From an uncultured Porphyromonadaceae bacterium (GTDB lineage Bacteria; Bacteroidota; Bacteroidia; Bacteroidales; Muribaculaceae), in contig UQER01000010.1 of NCBI GenBank assembly GCA_900540205.1, forward strand, positions 23,661-87,660: a stretch of 64,000 nt of DNA. The letters are read 5' to 3'. The position numbers and the translations under genes are program-made. Position 1 is the first letter of the stretch; each line of letters begins with the position of its first letter. The notes beneath the pieces were generated by a model, which was not told the DNA's origin, did not search any database, and saw only the letters and a program-made list of their open reading frames with translations. Below are positions 8,407 through 16,710 of this stretch, in pieces.

Positions 8407-11034
8407 ATGCGATATAAGCTGATACTTACGCTGCTCTCCCTATTGTTCTTCTCCGGTTTTGCCGATGCGCAGGAGCGTGTCGACACAATCTATAATCCTC
8501 CGATTGTCTATTCGGCGTTGCCCTCTACCTATGAGATTGCCGACATCCGGGTGGCCGGTGCCGATAATTATGAGGATTATATCGTGATAGGATATTCGGG
8601 ATTAAAGAAAGGCGACCGTATCGAGATTCCCGGTAACGATGTCACCACGGCCGTGAAGCGCCTTATGCGTCAGGGTCTCTTTGCCCAGGCTCAGATAATC
8701 GTGGAGAAGATGGCCGGCAACAAAGTGTGGCTGCTTATCAATCTCCGCACTCAGCCCCGCATCTCGGAGGTGAAATACAACGGCATGAAAAAGGGTGAGC
8801 GTGAGGACCTGCAGAAGCGTCTGAACCTCATGAAGGGCAATCAGATCACGCAGAACATTGTGAACCGCGCCACAGCCATTGTCAAGAAGTATTTCGAGGA
8901 AAAAGGTTTCGGCAACGCCGATGTCAAGATAAATCTTCAGGAGGACCTCTCCAAGAAGAACGAGATGATTGTGAACATCGATGTTGACAAGCATCAGAAG
9001 GTGAAGGTTCACAAAATCTATATCACCGGTAACGAGGTGCTTTCCGACGGCAAACTCAAGCGCGTCATAAAGAAAACCAACGAAGGCGGTAACCTCTGGA
9101 AGCTGTTCAGCCAGAAAAAGTTTGTGGAGAGCGACTACCATGACGACCTCAACCGCATCATTCAGAAATATAACGAGCTTGGTTACCGCGATGCGAAAAT
9201 CCTGAGCGACAGCGTTGTGCCTTACGACGAAAAGAAGGTTGACGTATATATCAACCTCGAAGAAGGTAAGAAATATTACATCAGTGATATCTCCTGGGTG
9301 GGTAATACCATCTACAACACCGACCAGCTCAACTATTTCCTCGGAATGAAGCCGGGCGATGTCTATAACCAGAAGGAACTTAACAAACGTCTGAATGAGG
9401 ACGACGATGCCGTGTCAAACGCCTATATGGACAAGGGCTATCTGTTCTATCAACTCGTTCCCATTGAGAAAAACATCCACGGTGACTCCATCGACCTCGA
9501 ACTGCGCATGTTCGAAGGCCCTCAGGCCCGTATCAACAAGGTGGTCATCAATGGTAACGACCGCCTCTATGAAAAAGTGGTGCGCCGCGAACTTTACACC
9601 AAGCCCGGTGAGCTGTTCAGCAAGTCGGACCTCATCCGTTCCGTGCGTGAAATTGCGCAGACCGGTCATTTCGATCCCGAATCGATGGATCCTCGCGTGG
9701 AACCCAACGAAGAGAACGGTACGGTTGATATTGTTTATAACCTCACTTCAAAGGCGAACGACCAGATTGAGTTCTCGCTCGGCTGGGGCCAGACCGGTAT
9801 TATCGGTAAGGTGGCGTTGAAGTTCACCAACTTCTCCATGAAGAATCTGTTTAACCCAAGCTCATTCAAGGGATTCATACCTCAGGGTGAGGGTCAGACA
9901 TTCACCATCAGCGCCCAGACCAATGCGCGCTATTATCAGATGTATTCGGTGTCGTTCCTTGATCCGTGGTTCGGCGGCAAGCGCCCCAACTCGCTGCAGG
10001 TGTCGGCCTACTACAGCCGTCAGACCGGTGTGAACTCGTCGTACTACAACTCCAACTGGTCCAATCCCTACCTCTACGGCGGTTACGGTTATGGCTACGG
10101 ATACGGCTCGAACTATTACAACGATTATTATTCCAACTCCATACAGAACGCCTACGACCCCAACAAGGTGCTCCAGATGGCCGGTGTAACCGTCGGCTTC
10201 GGAAAGCGTCTGAACTGGCCTGACGACTATTTCACACTCACAACAGAGCTTTCATACAACTTCTATTACCTGAAGAACTGGGAGTATCTGTACTACATGA
10301 ACAACGGTACGTCGAACGCACTTGTGCTCGGACTCACGCTTGCACGTAACTCCATCGACAACCCGCTCTACACCCGTCGCGGCTCCACCATCTCGCTTAA
10401 CTTCTCTTTCACTCCGCCGGCCTCGCTCTTTGGCGGTAAAAAGGACTGGGAGAAACTGTATAACGAGAACACCACAGCATCCAAGAAAGAACTTTATCGC
10501 TGGATTGAATACTGGAAGCTCCGTTTCAAGTCGCGTACATACACTCCGCTCACCAATCCTGACGGAAAATGGACACTCGTGCTCATGACCCGTGCCGATA
10601 TCGGTCTGCTCGGAAGCTACAACAAATGGCTAAAATCGCCGTTCGAGACATTCTATGTAGGTGGCGACGGTATGAGCGGATCCTACACCTATGCAACCGA
10701 GACCATCGCATTGCGCGGTTATGAAAACGGTTCGCTCACTCCGTGGGGACGCGAGGGTTATGCGTACACCCGTTTCGGCCTTGAACTTCACTTCCCCTTC
10801 ATGCTGCAGCCCACGACCACCATTTATGGTCTGGCCTTCGTGGAGGGCGGTAACGCATGGACAGCCGTCAAGGACTTCTCGCCGTTCGACCTCAAACGCA
10901 GTGCCGGTGCCGGTGTCCGCATCTTCCTCCCCATGGTGGGTATGATGGGTATCGACTGGGCCTACGGTTTCGACAAGGTGTTCGGACAGAAAGGCGGCTC
11001 GCACTTCCACTTCATCCTCGGCCAGGAGTTCTAA
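8407..11034 (+). CDS. bamA: Outer membrane protein assembly factor BamA
   Basis: An 875-residue Omp85 protein that inserts beta-barrel proteins into the outer membrane. Signal peptide (1-21, FADAQ), then about five POTRA domains over residues 35-440 (for example VHKIYITGNEVLSDGKLKRV and INKVVINGNDRLYEKVVRREL), then a 16-strand barrel ending in FHFILGQEF, a C-terminal phenylalanine signature. A Tyr/Gly/Asn-rich segment near residues 545-582 (YGGYGYGYGYGSNYYNDYY) probably lies in a surface loop. The two Skp-like genes directly downstream make functional sense as periplasmic chaperones for its clients. Confidence 0.95.
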   Translation: MRYKLILTLLSLLFFSGFADAQERVDTIYNPPIVYSALPSTYEIADIRVAGADNYEDYIVIGYSGLKKGDRIEIPGNDVTTAVKRLMRQGLFAQAQIIVEKMAGNKVWLLINLRTQPRISEVKYNGMKKGEREDLQKRLNLMKGNQITQNIVNRATAIVKKYFEEKGFGNADVKINLQEDLSKKNEMIVNIDVDKHQKVKVHKIYITGNEVLSDGKLKRVIKKTNEGGNLWKLFSQKKFVESDYHDDLNRIIQKYNELGYRDAKILSDSVVPYDEKKVDVYINLEEGKKYYISDISWVGNTIYNTDQLNYFLGMKPGDVYNQKELNKRLNEDDDAVSNAYMDKGYLFYQLVPIEKNIHGDSIDLELRMFEGPQARINKVVINGNDRLYEKVVRRELYTKPGELFSKSDLIRSVREIAQTGHFDPESMDPRVEPNEENGTVDIVYNLTSKANDQIEFSLGWGQTGIIGKVALKFTNFSMKNLFNPSSFKGFIPQGEGQTFTISAQTNARYYQMYSVSFLDPWFGGKRPNSLQVSAYYSRQTGVNSSYYNSNWSNPYLYGGYGYGYGYGSNYYNDYYSNSIQNAYDPNKVLQMAGVTVGFGKRLNWPDDYFTLTTELSYNFYYLKNWEYLYYMNNGTSNALVLGLTLARNSIDNPLYTRRGSTISLNFSFTPPASLFGGKKDWEKLYNENTTASKKELYRWIEYWKLRFKSRTYTPLTNPDGKWTLVLMTRADIGLLGSYNKWLKSPFETFYVGGDGMSGSYTYATETIALRGYENGSLTPWGREGYAYTRFGLELHFPFMLQPTTTIYGLAFVEGGNAWTAVKDFSPFDLKRSAGAGVRIFLPMVGMMGIDWAYGFDKVFGQKGGSHFHFILGQEF

Positions 11035-11138
11035 GCCGTTGCGATGTCGGGGCTTAAAGCCGGATTTGTTAAACCTTTTCGGCTCTCAGACGTCTATATT
11101 GGTATAGAATCTGATTTAAACAACTTAAATTTTAACCG

Positions 11139-11654
11139 ATGAAAAAAATATTCTTCACACTGATACTGCTCGCCGGCATCGCTTTTGCCGGAAGCGCCCA
11201 AAAATTCGCGTTGATCGATATGGAGTACATCCTCAAGAATGTGCCTTCCTATGAGATGGCCAACGAACAGCTCAACCAGCTGTCGCAGCGTTGGCAGCGA
11301 GAGGTGGAGGCTGCTTCGAAAGAGGCCGACGCCATGTATAAGCAGTACCTTTCCGACAAGGTGTTCCTCACCGAAGAGCAGGTGAAAAAGCGTGAGGAGG
11401 AGATTGTGGCAAAGGAACAGTCGGCCACCGAGCTCCGCTACAAATATTTCGGTCCGGAAGGTGAACTGTATAAAAAACGCCAGACACTTATGAAGCCTAT
11501 TCAGGACGATATTTATAATGCTGTAAAGAAACTTTCGGAAGAGCGCGGCTATCAGGCGATTTTCGACCGTGCATCCTCTGCCAACATAATCTACGCCTCG
11601 CCTCGTATCGATGTCAGCAACGAAGTGCTGGCGAAACTCGGCTATGCCAACTGA
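11139..11654 (+). CDS. OmpH/Skp family periplasmic chaperone (copy 1)
   Basis: A 171-residue exported protein: signal peptide to about residue 20 (FAGSAQ), then KFALIDMEYILKNVPSYEMA, the typical OmpH start, a long charged coiled-coil region (residues 45-120, rich in Glu and Lys) and a C-terminal beta segment with IIYASPRIDVSNEVLAKLGY. The family forms trimers that hold unfolded outer-membrane proteins. It lies 104 bases behind bamA and 84 bases before a paralogue, the usual Bacteroidetes order. Confidence 0.9.
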   Translation: MKKIFFTLILLAGIAFAGSAQKFALIDMEYILKNVPSYEMANEQLNQLSQRWQREVEAASKEADAMYKQYLSDKVFLTEEQVKKREEEIVAKEQSATELRYKYFGPEGELYKKRQTLMKPIQDDIYNAVKKLSEERGYQAIFDRASSANIIYASPRIDVSNEVLAKLGYAN

Positions 11655-11738
11655 TGCCTGAAAATGCTCTTGTCGCGGCCTGTACGAGTCCAGTTAAAGC
11701 AACTAATTAAAAATCAAAAATAACTCAACGAATCAAAC

Positions 11739-12245
11739 ATGTTCAAAAAAATTCTTGTAGCGCTCGCAGTAGCGCTTCCTGCATGCCTTTGGGCGCAGGC
11801 TCCCAAGTTCGGTGTTGTTGATGTGGAAAGCATCATCCCCCAGATGGCTGAATATCAGGAGGCTCAGACCAAGATTGGAGAAGCTGCCAAAACTTATGAG
11901 GCAGAATACGCAAAGATTAATGAAGAGCTTCAGAAAAAAATGGCTGAACTTCAGGAACTTGAAAAGGACGCCACCACATTGCAGTCAATCAAGGAGCGCC
12001 GTCTGCAGGACCTTCAGGAACTTGATAAGAAGGCACAGCAGTTTGCCCAGACAGCGCAGCAGGATCTGCAGCGTCAGCAGGCTCAGCTGATGCAGCCCGT
12101 GCAGGAAAAGGTTATGAACGCCATCAAGAGCGTCGGCACCGAGAACGGCTTTACAATGATATTCCCCGAGGGCGTTCCCGCCTTCGTCAGCGCTGACGTG
12201 CAGGACGTGACAGCTCTCGTGAAAACCAAGCTTGGTGTGAAATAA
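11739..12245 (+). CDS. OmpH/Skp family periplasmic chaperone (copy 2)
   Basis: A 168-residue paralogue of the preceding gene. Signal peptide ends at LWAQA (about residue 20), followed by KFGVVDVESIIPQMAEYQEA, a coiled coil over residues 50-120 unusually rich in Gln and Leu (LQELDKKAQQFAQTAQQDLQ), and the closing segment VTALVKTKLGVK. Probably a trimeric holdase for outer-membrane proteins. Last gene of the envelope run; a strong terminator follows 22 bases later. Confidence 0.9.
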   Translation: MFKKILVALAVALPACLWAQAPKFGVVDVESIIPQMAEYQEAQTKIGEAAKTYEAEYAKINEELQKKMAELQELEKDATTLQSIKERRLQDLQELDKKAQQFAQTAQQDLQRQQAQLMQPVQEKVMNAIKSVGTENGFTMIFPEGVPAFVSADVQDVTALVKTKLGVK

Positions 12246-12266
12246 CCCTGCTAAAAAACATACCTC

Positions 12267-12306
12267 GCAGGAGGACCGGGACTCTGTCCCGGCCCTCCTG
12301 CTTTTT
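12267..12306 (+). terminator. Rho-independent terminator after the bamA-skp genes
   Basis: Arms 12267-12282 and 12286-12301 pair over 16 bases with one mismatch around a TCT loop and are followed by TTTTT at 12302-12306. Very GC-rich, so an efficient stop for the upstream operon. Confidence 0.9.
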
Positions 12307-12310
12307 GCCT

Positions 12311-12413
12311 TTATCCGAATTTATAAGAGTTTATCCGAGTTTATCAGAATTATAAACTATGATAACTATGATAACTCTGATAACTCTGATAAGCTCTGAT
12401 AAACTCTGATAAG
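12311..12413. repeat. Inverted array of ~10-bp repeats (TTATCMGARt / aCTCTGATAA)
   Basis: Four direct units of exactly 10 bases (TTATCCGAAT, TTATAAGAGT, TTATCCGAGT, TTATCAGAAT at 12311-12350) are followed after TATAA by about six units of 9-10 bases that are their reverse complement (for example ACTCTGATA at 12374-12382, AGCTCTGATA, AACTCTGATA). The two halves can fold on each other as a long imperfect AT-rich hairpin. It lies just behind the terminator and 110 bases before the nuo promoter-like box. Confidence 0.75.
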
Positions 12414-12499
12414 TGCCCGGGTTAGGGCGCTGCTGGGGCAGCGGAGCCTTTGTCCGTGGCTTTCAGATTGCCAATTTGATGCCAAAATAAATTGTTAAA

Positions 12500-12533
12500 T
12501 TGACCTATAATTGAAAAAAAAAGCTTATCTTTG
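12500..12533 (+). promoter_or_regulatory. Candidate promoter of the nuo-atp locus
   Basis: TATCTTTG at 12526-12533 fits TAnnTTTG; TTG at 12500-12502 lies 23 bases upstream, slightly longer than the usual 19-21. It is preceded by an A-run (12514-12522). No other consensus box is visible between the terminator at 12306 and nuoA. Confidence 0.55.
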
Positions 12534-12744
12534 CCCTCGGAAAAGTGCATTTTGCGATTGATTCCGGGAGGGAACGTTGTGCAATCTCCGTTGTTTTCGG
12601 GAATCGATGAATGTGAAATTGTTGATGCTGGTGCAGTTACTTGTCAATGCATCTTGCCATGAGCCCGATTGCTTGTCGCCGGTTGGTGGGCATGCCCGGG
12701 GATGTGGTAACTGACCTTAGGATTGAGAAAACTCAAAACAATTT
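12534..12744 (+). other. Long untranslated leader before nuoA
   Basis: About 210 bases between the -7 box and the nuoA start contain no convincing reading frame. The only structure noted is an imperfect GATTCCGGGA / TTCGGGAATC pair (about 12558-12608). No known riboswitch was recognised. The length is large for a Bacteroidetes leader, so post-transcriptional control is possible. Confidence 0.4.
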
Positions 12745-13125
12745 ATGATATCATTAGGTATTTTTGGAATTGACCCCGCCCTGTTTGCCATCGTGGCGCT
12801 CCTTACCGGTGCAGCCCTCGTGGCATTGGCGTTATGGCTTGCCGGGCTGATCTCGCCCCGTTCGTTCAACCCCCAGAAAGGAGAGGCTTATGAGTGCGGT
12901 ATCCCCACACGTGGCGGAAGTATGACACGTTTCCATGTGGGCTACTATCTGTTTGCCATCCTCTTCCTGATGTTCGATGTAGAGACAGTGTTTCTCTATC
13001 CCTGGGCTGTGTGCCTGCGCAATCCCTTCGGTGGGGCAGGCGTGGCTGCGGTAGCAGTGTTTTTTGCCATCTTAGTGCTGGGCTTGGTTTATGCCTGGCG
13101 GAAAGGAGCTCTTGAATGGAAGTAA
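12745..13125 (+). CDS. nuoA: NADH-quinone oxidoreductase subunit A
   Basis: A 126-residue membrane subunit of complex I with three transmembrane helices. The conserved loop YECGIPTRGGSMTRFHVGYY (near residue 49) and FDVETVFLYPW in helix 2 are diagnostic. It helps form the quinone-binding junction between the peripheral and membrane arms. First gene of the nuo-atp locus; its end overlaps nuoB by 10 bases, indicating coupled translation. Confidence 0.96.
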   Translation: MISLGIFGIDPALFAIVALLTGAALVALALWLAGLISPRSFNPQKGEAYECGIPTRGGSMTRFHVGYYLFAILFLMFDVETVFLYPWAVCLRNPFGGAGVAAVAVFFAILVLGLVYAWRKGALEWK

Positions 13126-13727
13126 AAGACGTTACCACCAAATCCATGCCCTATGAGGCCTGGAAGGACAATGAATATATCGAAAAGCTCGTTCAGGAGC
13201 TTCGCGACAGCGGCACCAACGTGCTCGTGGGTTCGCTCGATAAGCTGATAAACTGGGGTCGAAGCAACTCAATATGGCCCCTGACATTCGCCACAAGCTG
13301 CTGCGGCATCGAGTTCGTATCGCTTGGCGCAGCGCGTTTCGACATGGCGCGTTTCGGTTGGGAAGTGGCCCGTTCGTCCCCCCGTCAGGCTGACTTCATC
13401 ATGGTGGCCGGAACGATTGTGAACCGCATGGCCCCTGTGCTCCGCCGTCTGTACGACCAGCTTGCCGAGCCTAAATATGTAATCGCATGCGGCAGTTGCG
13501 CCATTTCCGGAGGCCCCTTCCGTAATTCTTACCACGTGGCCAAGGGCATTGAGGACATTGTGCCTGTCGATGTCTACTGCCCCGGTTGTCCTCCCCGTCC
13601 CGAAGCCATGATCTACAGTATCATGCAGCTCTCCAGAAAGATGAAGGTAGAGCGTTTCTTCGGCGTAGTCAACCGCAAGGAGGACCGCAAAAAGTATCTT
13701 CAGGAGCATCCCGTGACTGAGGAATAA
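13116..13727 (+). CDS. nuoB: NADH-quinone oxidoreductase subunit B
   Basis: A 203-residue complex I subunit that carries the terminal cluster N2 [4Fe-4S] next to the quinone site. The ligands are visible as TSCCGIEF (adjacent cysteines near residue 62), ACGSCAISGG and CPGCPPRPEA. Length is typical. It overlaps nuoA and precedes nuoCD by 66 bases without an obvious terminator. Confidence 0.97.
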   Translation: MEVKDVTTKSMPYEAWKDNEYIEKLVQELRDSGTNVLVGSLDKLINWGRSNSIWPLTFATSCCGIEFVSLGAARFDMARFGWEVARSSPRQADFIMVAGTIVNRMAPVLRRLYDQLAEPKYVIACGSCAISGGPFRNSYHVAKGIEDIVPVDVYCPGCPPRPEAMIYSIMQLSRKMKVERFFGVVNRKEDRKKYLQEHPVTEE

Positions 13728-13793
13728 TTTCCCCGCAGACGCCTCTCTACTCCATGTTCAATAAACTCAACCACAACGAAGAAAACTAACAAT

Positions 13794-15416
13794 ATGGCTG
13801 AATTGCAGGATAAGATTTCCAAGCTTTGCCCCGATGCGACCTTCGAGGAAGGGGAGATTCTGCTCGTCAAAGTCGCTGACGCACAGCTTCACTCGCTGGT
13901 GAAGTCGCTCCGCGATGACCTCGGATTCGACTACCTTGTAACCATAGTCGGCAACGATTGGAAAACCTCGCTCGGATGCGTTTATTATCTCACGTCGACC
14001 ACAACCAAACAGTTCGTATCGGTGCGCGTGGAAACCACCGACCGCGATAACCCCATGCTCCACAGCATTGCCGACCTTTACCGCATTGCAGGGATTTTCG
14101 AACGTGAGGTCTACGATTTCTATGGCATCGTATTCATCGGTAACCCTGATATGCGCCGCCTCTTCCTCAGCATCGACTGGGTGGGCTACCCCTTGCGCAA
14201 GGATTACAACATGAACGAGCCTCAGAACGCCGTATCGGTTGAAAACGAGCGTCAGAGCGATTACACCTCCACCTGGGTGGAACAACCCGACGGAAAGGTG
14301 GAAAAGAAGGAAGTGCCTGTATTCGCACCCGATGATTTTGTGGTGAACATCGGCCCGCAGCACCCTGCCACCCACGGTGTGCTCCGTTTCCGTACAGCAG
14401 TCGATGGTGAGACCATCAAGAAAATAGACGTCTACATGGGCTACATTCACCGCGGGGTTGAAAAACTCAGCGAGAATCTGGCTTACATGCAGACGCTTCA
14501 TTTTATGGACCGTCTCGATTATTTCTCGGCCCATAATTATCATCACGGCCTCTGCCTTTGCATCGAGAAGGCTGCCGGAATCGAGGTTCCCGAGCGTGCC
14601 CGCGTAATCCGTATCCTCATGGACGAGCTGTCGCGTATAGCTTCGCACTGCCTGTTCATGGGAACATTCTGTATGGACCTCGGTGCAACCACCATGCTCT
14701 TCTACACACTCCGTGTGCGTGAGCAGATTCTCGACATCATGGAAAAGACATGCGGCGCCCGCATGACATTCAACTATGATTGCATCGGCGGTGTGATGGC
14801 GGATCTTGATCCCGATTTCGTGAAGGACGTTCACGCTCTGCTTGAGGTTCTCCCCAAGAATGTGGCTGAATACAAGAAACTTTTCACAGGTAATGTGATT
14901 GCCAAGAACCGTATGGAAGGCGTAGGCGTGCTTTCGCGCGAGGATGCCATCTCGTTCGGTATCACCGGTCCCTCAGGCCGTGCTTCCGGCTGGGCTTGCG
15001 ACGTGCGCAAGACACATCCCTACAGCGGATATGAGAAACTCGATTTCGAGCAGGTTGTGCGCACCGAGGGCGACTCGATGGCACGTTTCAACAACCGTCT
15101 TGATGAAGTGATGCAGAGCGCGCACATCATCGAGCAGCTTATCGACAATATCCCCGAAGGTGATTATCTTGCAAAAGTGCCTAAGGTGCTGAAGCTCCCT
15201 GTGGGCCACTGGTTCCAGGTGGTTGAAGGTTGCCGCGGCGTGTTCGGTGTATACCTCGAGAGCGACGGTTCCACCAAGCCCTATCGTCTCAAGCTTGCCA
15301 CCCCCAGTCTCAATGCCGCTGCCGTTGTGGATCACATCACAGTGGGGCAGAAAATCGCCGACCTTATCACAATCGGCGGTTCACTCGACTACATCGTGCC
15401 TGACATGGACCGCTGA
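13794..15416 (+). CDS. nuoCD: NADH-quinone oxidoreductase fused subunit C/D
   Basis: A 540-residue fusion of NuoC (residues 1-150; EREVYDFYGIVFIGNPDMRR) and NuoD (from about 175; NIGPQHPATHGVLRF, the start of the 49-kDa subunit). The NuoD part ends with DYIVPDMDR, the usual C-terminal signature. NuoD lines the quinone cavity with NuoB. A fused C/D is normal in several lineages, including Bacteroidetes and enterobacteria. Confidence 0.95.
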   Translation: MAELQDKISKLCPDATFEEGEILLVKVADAQLHSLVKSLRDDLGFDYLVTIVGNDWKTSLGCVYYLTSTTTKQFVSVRVETTDRDNPMLHSIADLYRIAGIFEREVYDFYGIVFIGNPDMRRLFLSIDWVGYPLRKDYNMNEPQNAVSVENERQSDYTSTWVEQPDGKVEKKEVPVFAPDDFVVNIGPQHPATHGVLRFRTAVDGETIKKIDVYMGYIHRGVEKLSENLAYMQTLHFMDRLDYFSAHNYHHGLCLCIEKAAGIEVPERARVIRILMDELSRIASHCLFMGTFCMDLGATTMLFYTLRVREQILDIMEKTCGARMTFNYDCIGGVMADLDPDFVKDVHALLEVLPKNVAEYKKLFTGNVIAKNRMEGVGVLSREDAISFGITGPSGRASGWACDVRKTHPYSGYEKLDFEQVVRTEGDSMARFNNRLDEVMQSAHIIEQLIDNIPEGDYLAKVPKVLKLPVGHWFQVVEGCRGVFGVYLESDGSTKPYRLKLATPSLNAAAVVDHITVGQKIADLITIGGSLDYIVPDMDR

Positions 15417-15511
15417 TGCTCCGGCGGCACGCATACCAATTAACCGCCACAGGCGGCATCACATTGATTACGAACACAAAATAGTGAATTTTGCTATTCT
15501 CAAATAACGTT

Positions 15512-16603
15512 ATGGATAACTATACGATAGATAATTTCCATAGTTTTTCTGCATGGTTCGACGCCCTGCTCAACAACTACATGCCTTCATGGCTGGCAAC
15601 CACAATCGAGTGCCTGCTGGTGGGCGTGGGGTTGCTGCTCGTTTATGCCGTGCTGGCGCTCTTCTACATCCTCTATGAGCGCAAGATATGCGCATATTTC
15701 CAGTGTCGCCTCGGCCCGAACCGTGTGGGTCCCTGGGGCTTGCTCCAGAGTATGGCCGATGCCGTGAAGATGCTCATCAAGGAGCTTATCACCCTCAACC
15801 ACATCGACAAGTTCTTGTTCGCACTCGCACCTTACCTGGTAATCATCGCCTCAATGCTTTGCTTTGCAGTGCTTCCCTGGGGTAATGGCTTGCAGATTAT
15901 CGACTTCAATATCGGCATCTTCTTCCTGGTTGCCTGCTCGTCGATCGGTGTGCTCGGTATCCTGCTTGCCGGTTGGTCGTCGAACAACAAGTTCACCCTT
16001 ATCGGCGCCCTCCGTTCGGGTGCGCAGATGGTGAGCTACGAGCTGTCGGTGGGACTGTCGATTCTCACCATGTTGGCATTCGCCGGAACTATGGATGTTG
16101 TGAAAATCGTGGAGGCCCAGGCCGACGGATGGTTCATTTTCCAGGCTCATATCCCTGCCATCATCGCATTTGTAATCTACATGATTGCCGGTACAGCGGA
16201 AACCAACCGTGGCCCGTTCGACCTCCCCGAGGCTGAGAGCGAGCTTACCGCCGGCTATCATACTGAATATTCTGGTATACATTTCGGCTTCTTCTATCTG
16301 GCGGAGTATCTTAACCTCTTCATCGTGTCGGGTGTTGCTGCCCTGATGTTCTTCGGAGGATGGATGCCGCTGCGCATAGAGGGCTGGGACGGCTTCAACC
16401 AGATAATGGGTTATATCCCCTCGGTAGTCTGGTTCCTGCTCAAGGCTTTTGTCCTCTCGTTCGTGATCATCTGGTTCAAGTGGACCTACCCCCGTCTGCG
16501 TATCGACCAGCTGCTTTCGCTTGAATGGAAATATCTCCTCCCCATCAACCTTGTCAACCTCGCGCTGATGGTCCTGATAATCTGCATGGGCTGGTACTTC
16601 TGA
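15512..16603 (+). CDS. nuoH: NADH-quinone oxidoreductase subunit H
   Basis: A multi-spanning membrane subunit that binds the peripheral arm and forms part of the quinone channel. Shows YERKICAYFQCRLGPNRVGPWG, AETNRGPFDLPEAESELTAGYHTEYSG in pieces and the final helices. The frame extends to TTG 15491, but ATG 15512 (MDNYTIDNF) is preferred, giving about 363 residues. The next complex I gene, nuoI, is 7.3 kb away because the ATP synthase genes lie in between. Confidence 0.95.
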   Translation: MDNYTIDNFHSFSAWFDALLNNYMPSWLATTIECLLVGVGLLLVYAVLALFYILYERKICAYFQCRLGPNRVGPWGLLQSMADAVKMLIKELITLNHIDKFLFALAPYLVIIASMLCFAVLPWGNGLQIIDFNIGIFFLVACSSIGVLGILLAGWSSNNKFTLIGALRSGAQMVSYELSVGLSILTMLAFAGTMDVVKIVEAQADGWFIFQAHIPAIIAFVIYMIAGTAETNRGPFDLPEAESELTAGYHTEYSGIHFGFFYLAEYLNLFIVSGVAALMFFGGWMPLRIEGWDGFNQIMGYIPSVVWFLLKAFVLSFVIIWFKWTYPRLRIDQLLSLEWKYLLPINLVNLALMVLIICMGWYF

Positions 16604-16710
16604 TTCCAGTCCCCCGATGCAGCTGATGCCTGAGGCCGCAACCACGGTCTGAGGTGTCGAAATCCCTCCAACAACAAATAATCTGTTTCATACCTACACC
16701 TCTCATAGTA

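Noticed and set aside
12311..12413. CRISPR array
   Set aside because: Units are 9-10 bases and contiguous, with no spacers, and orientation reverses midway.
16604..16710. Separate promoter or terminator isolating the atp cluster from nuoH
   Set aside because: No TAnnTTTG box and no stem followed by T's could be found in the 107-base gap.
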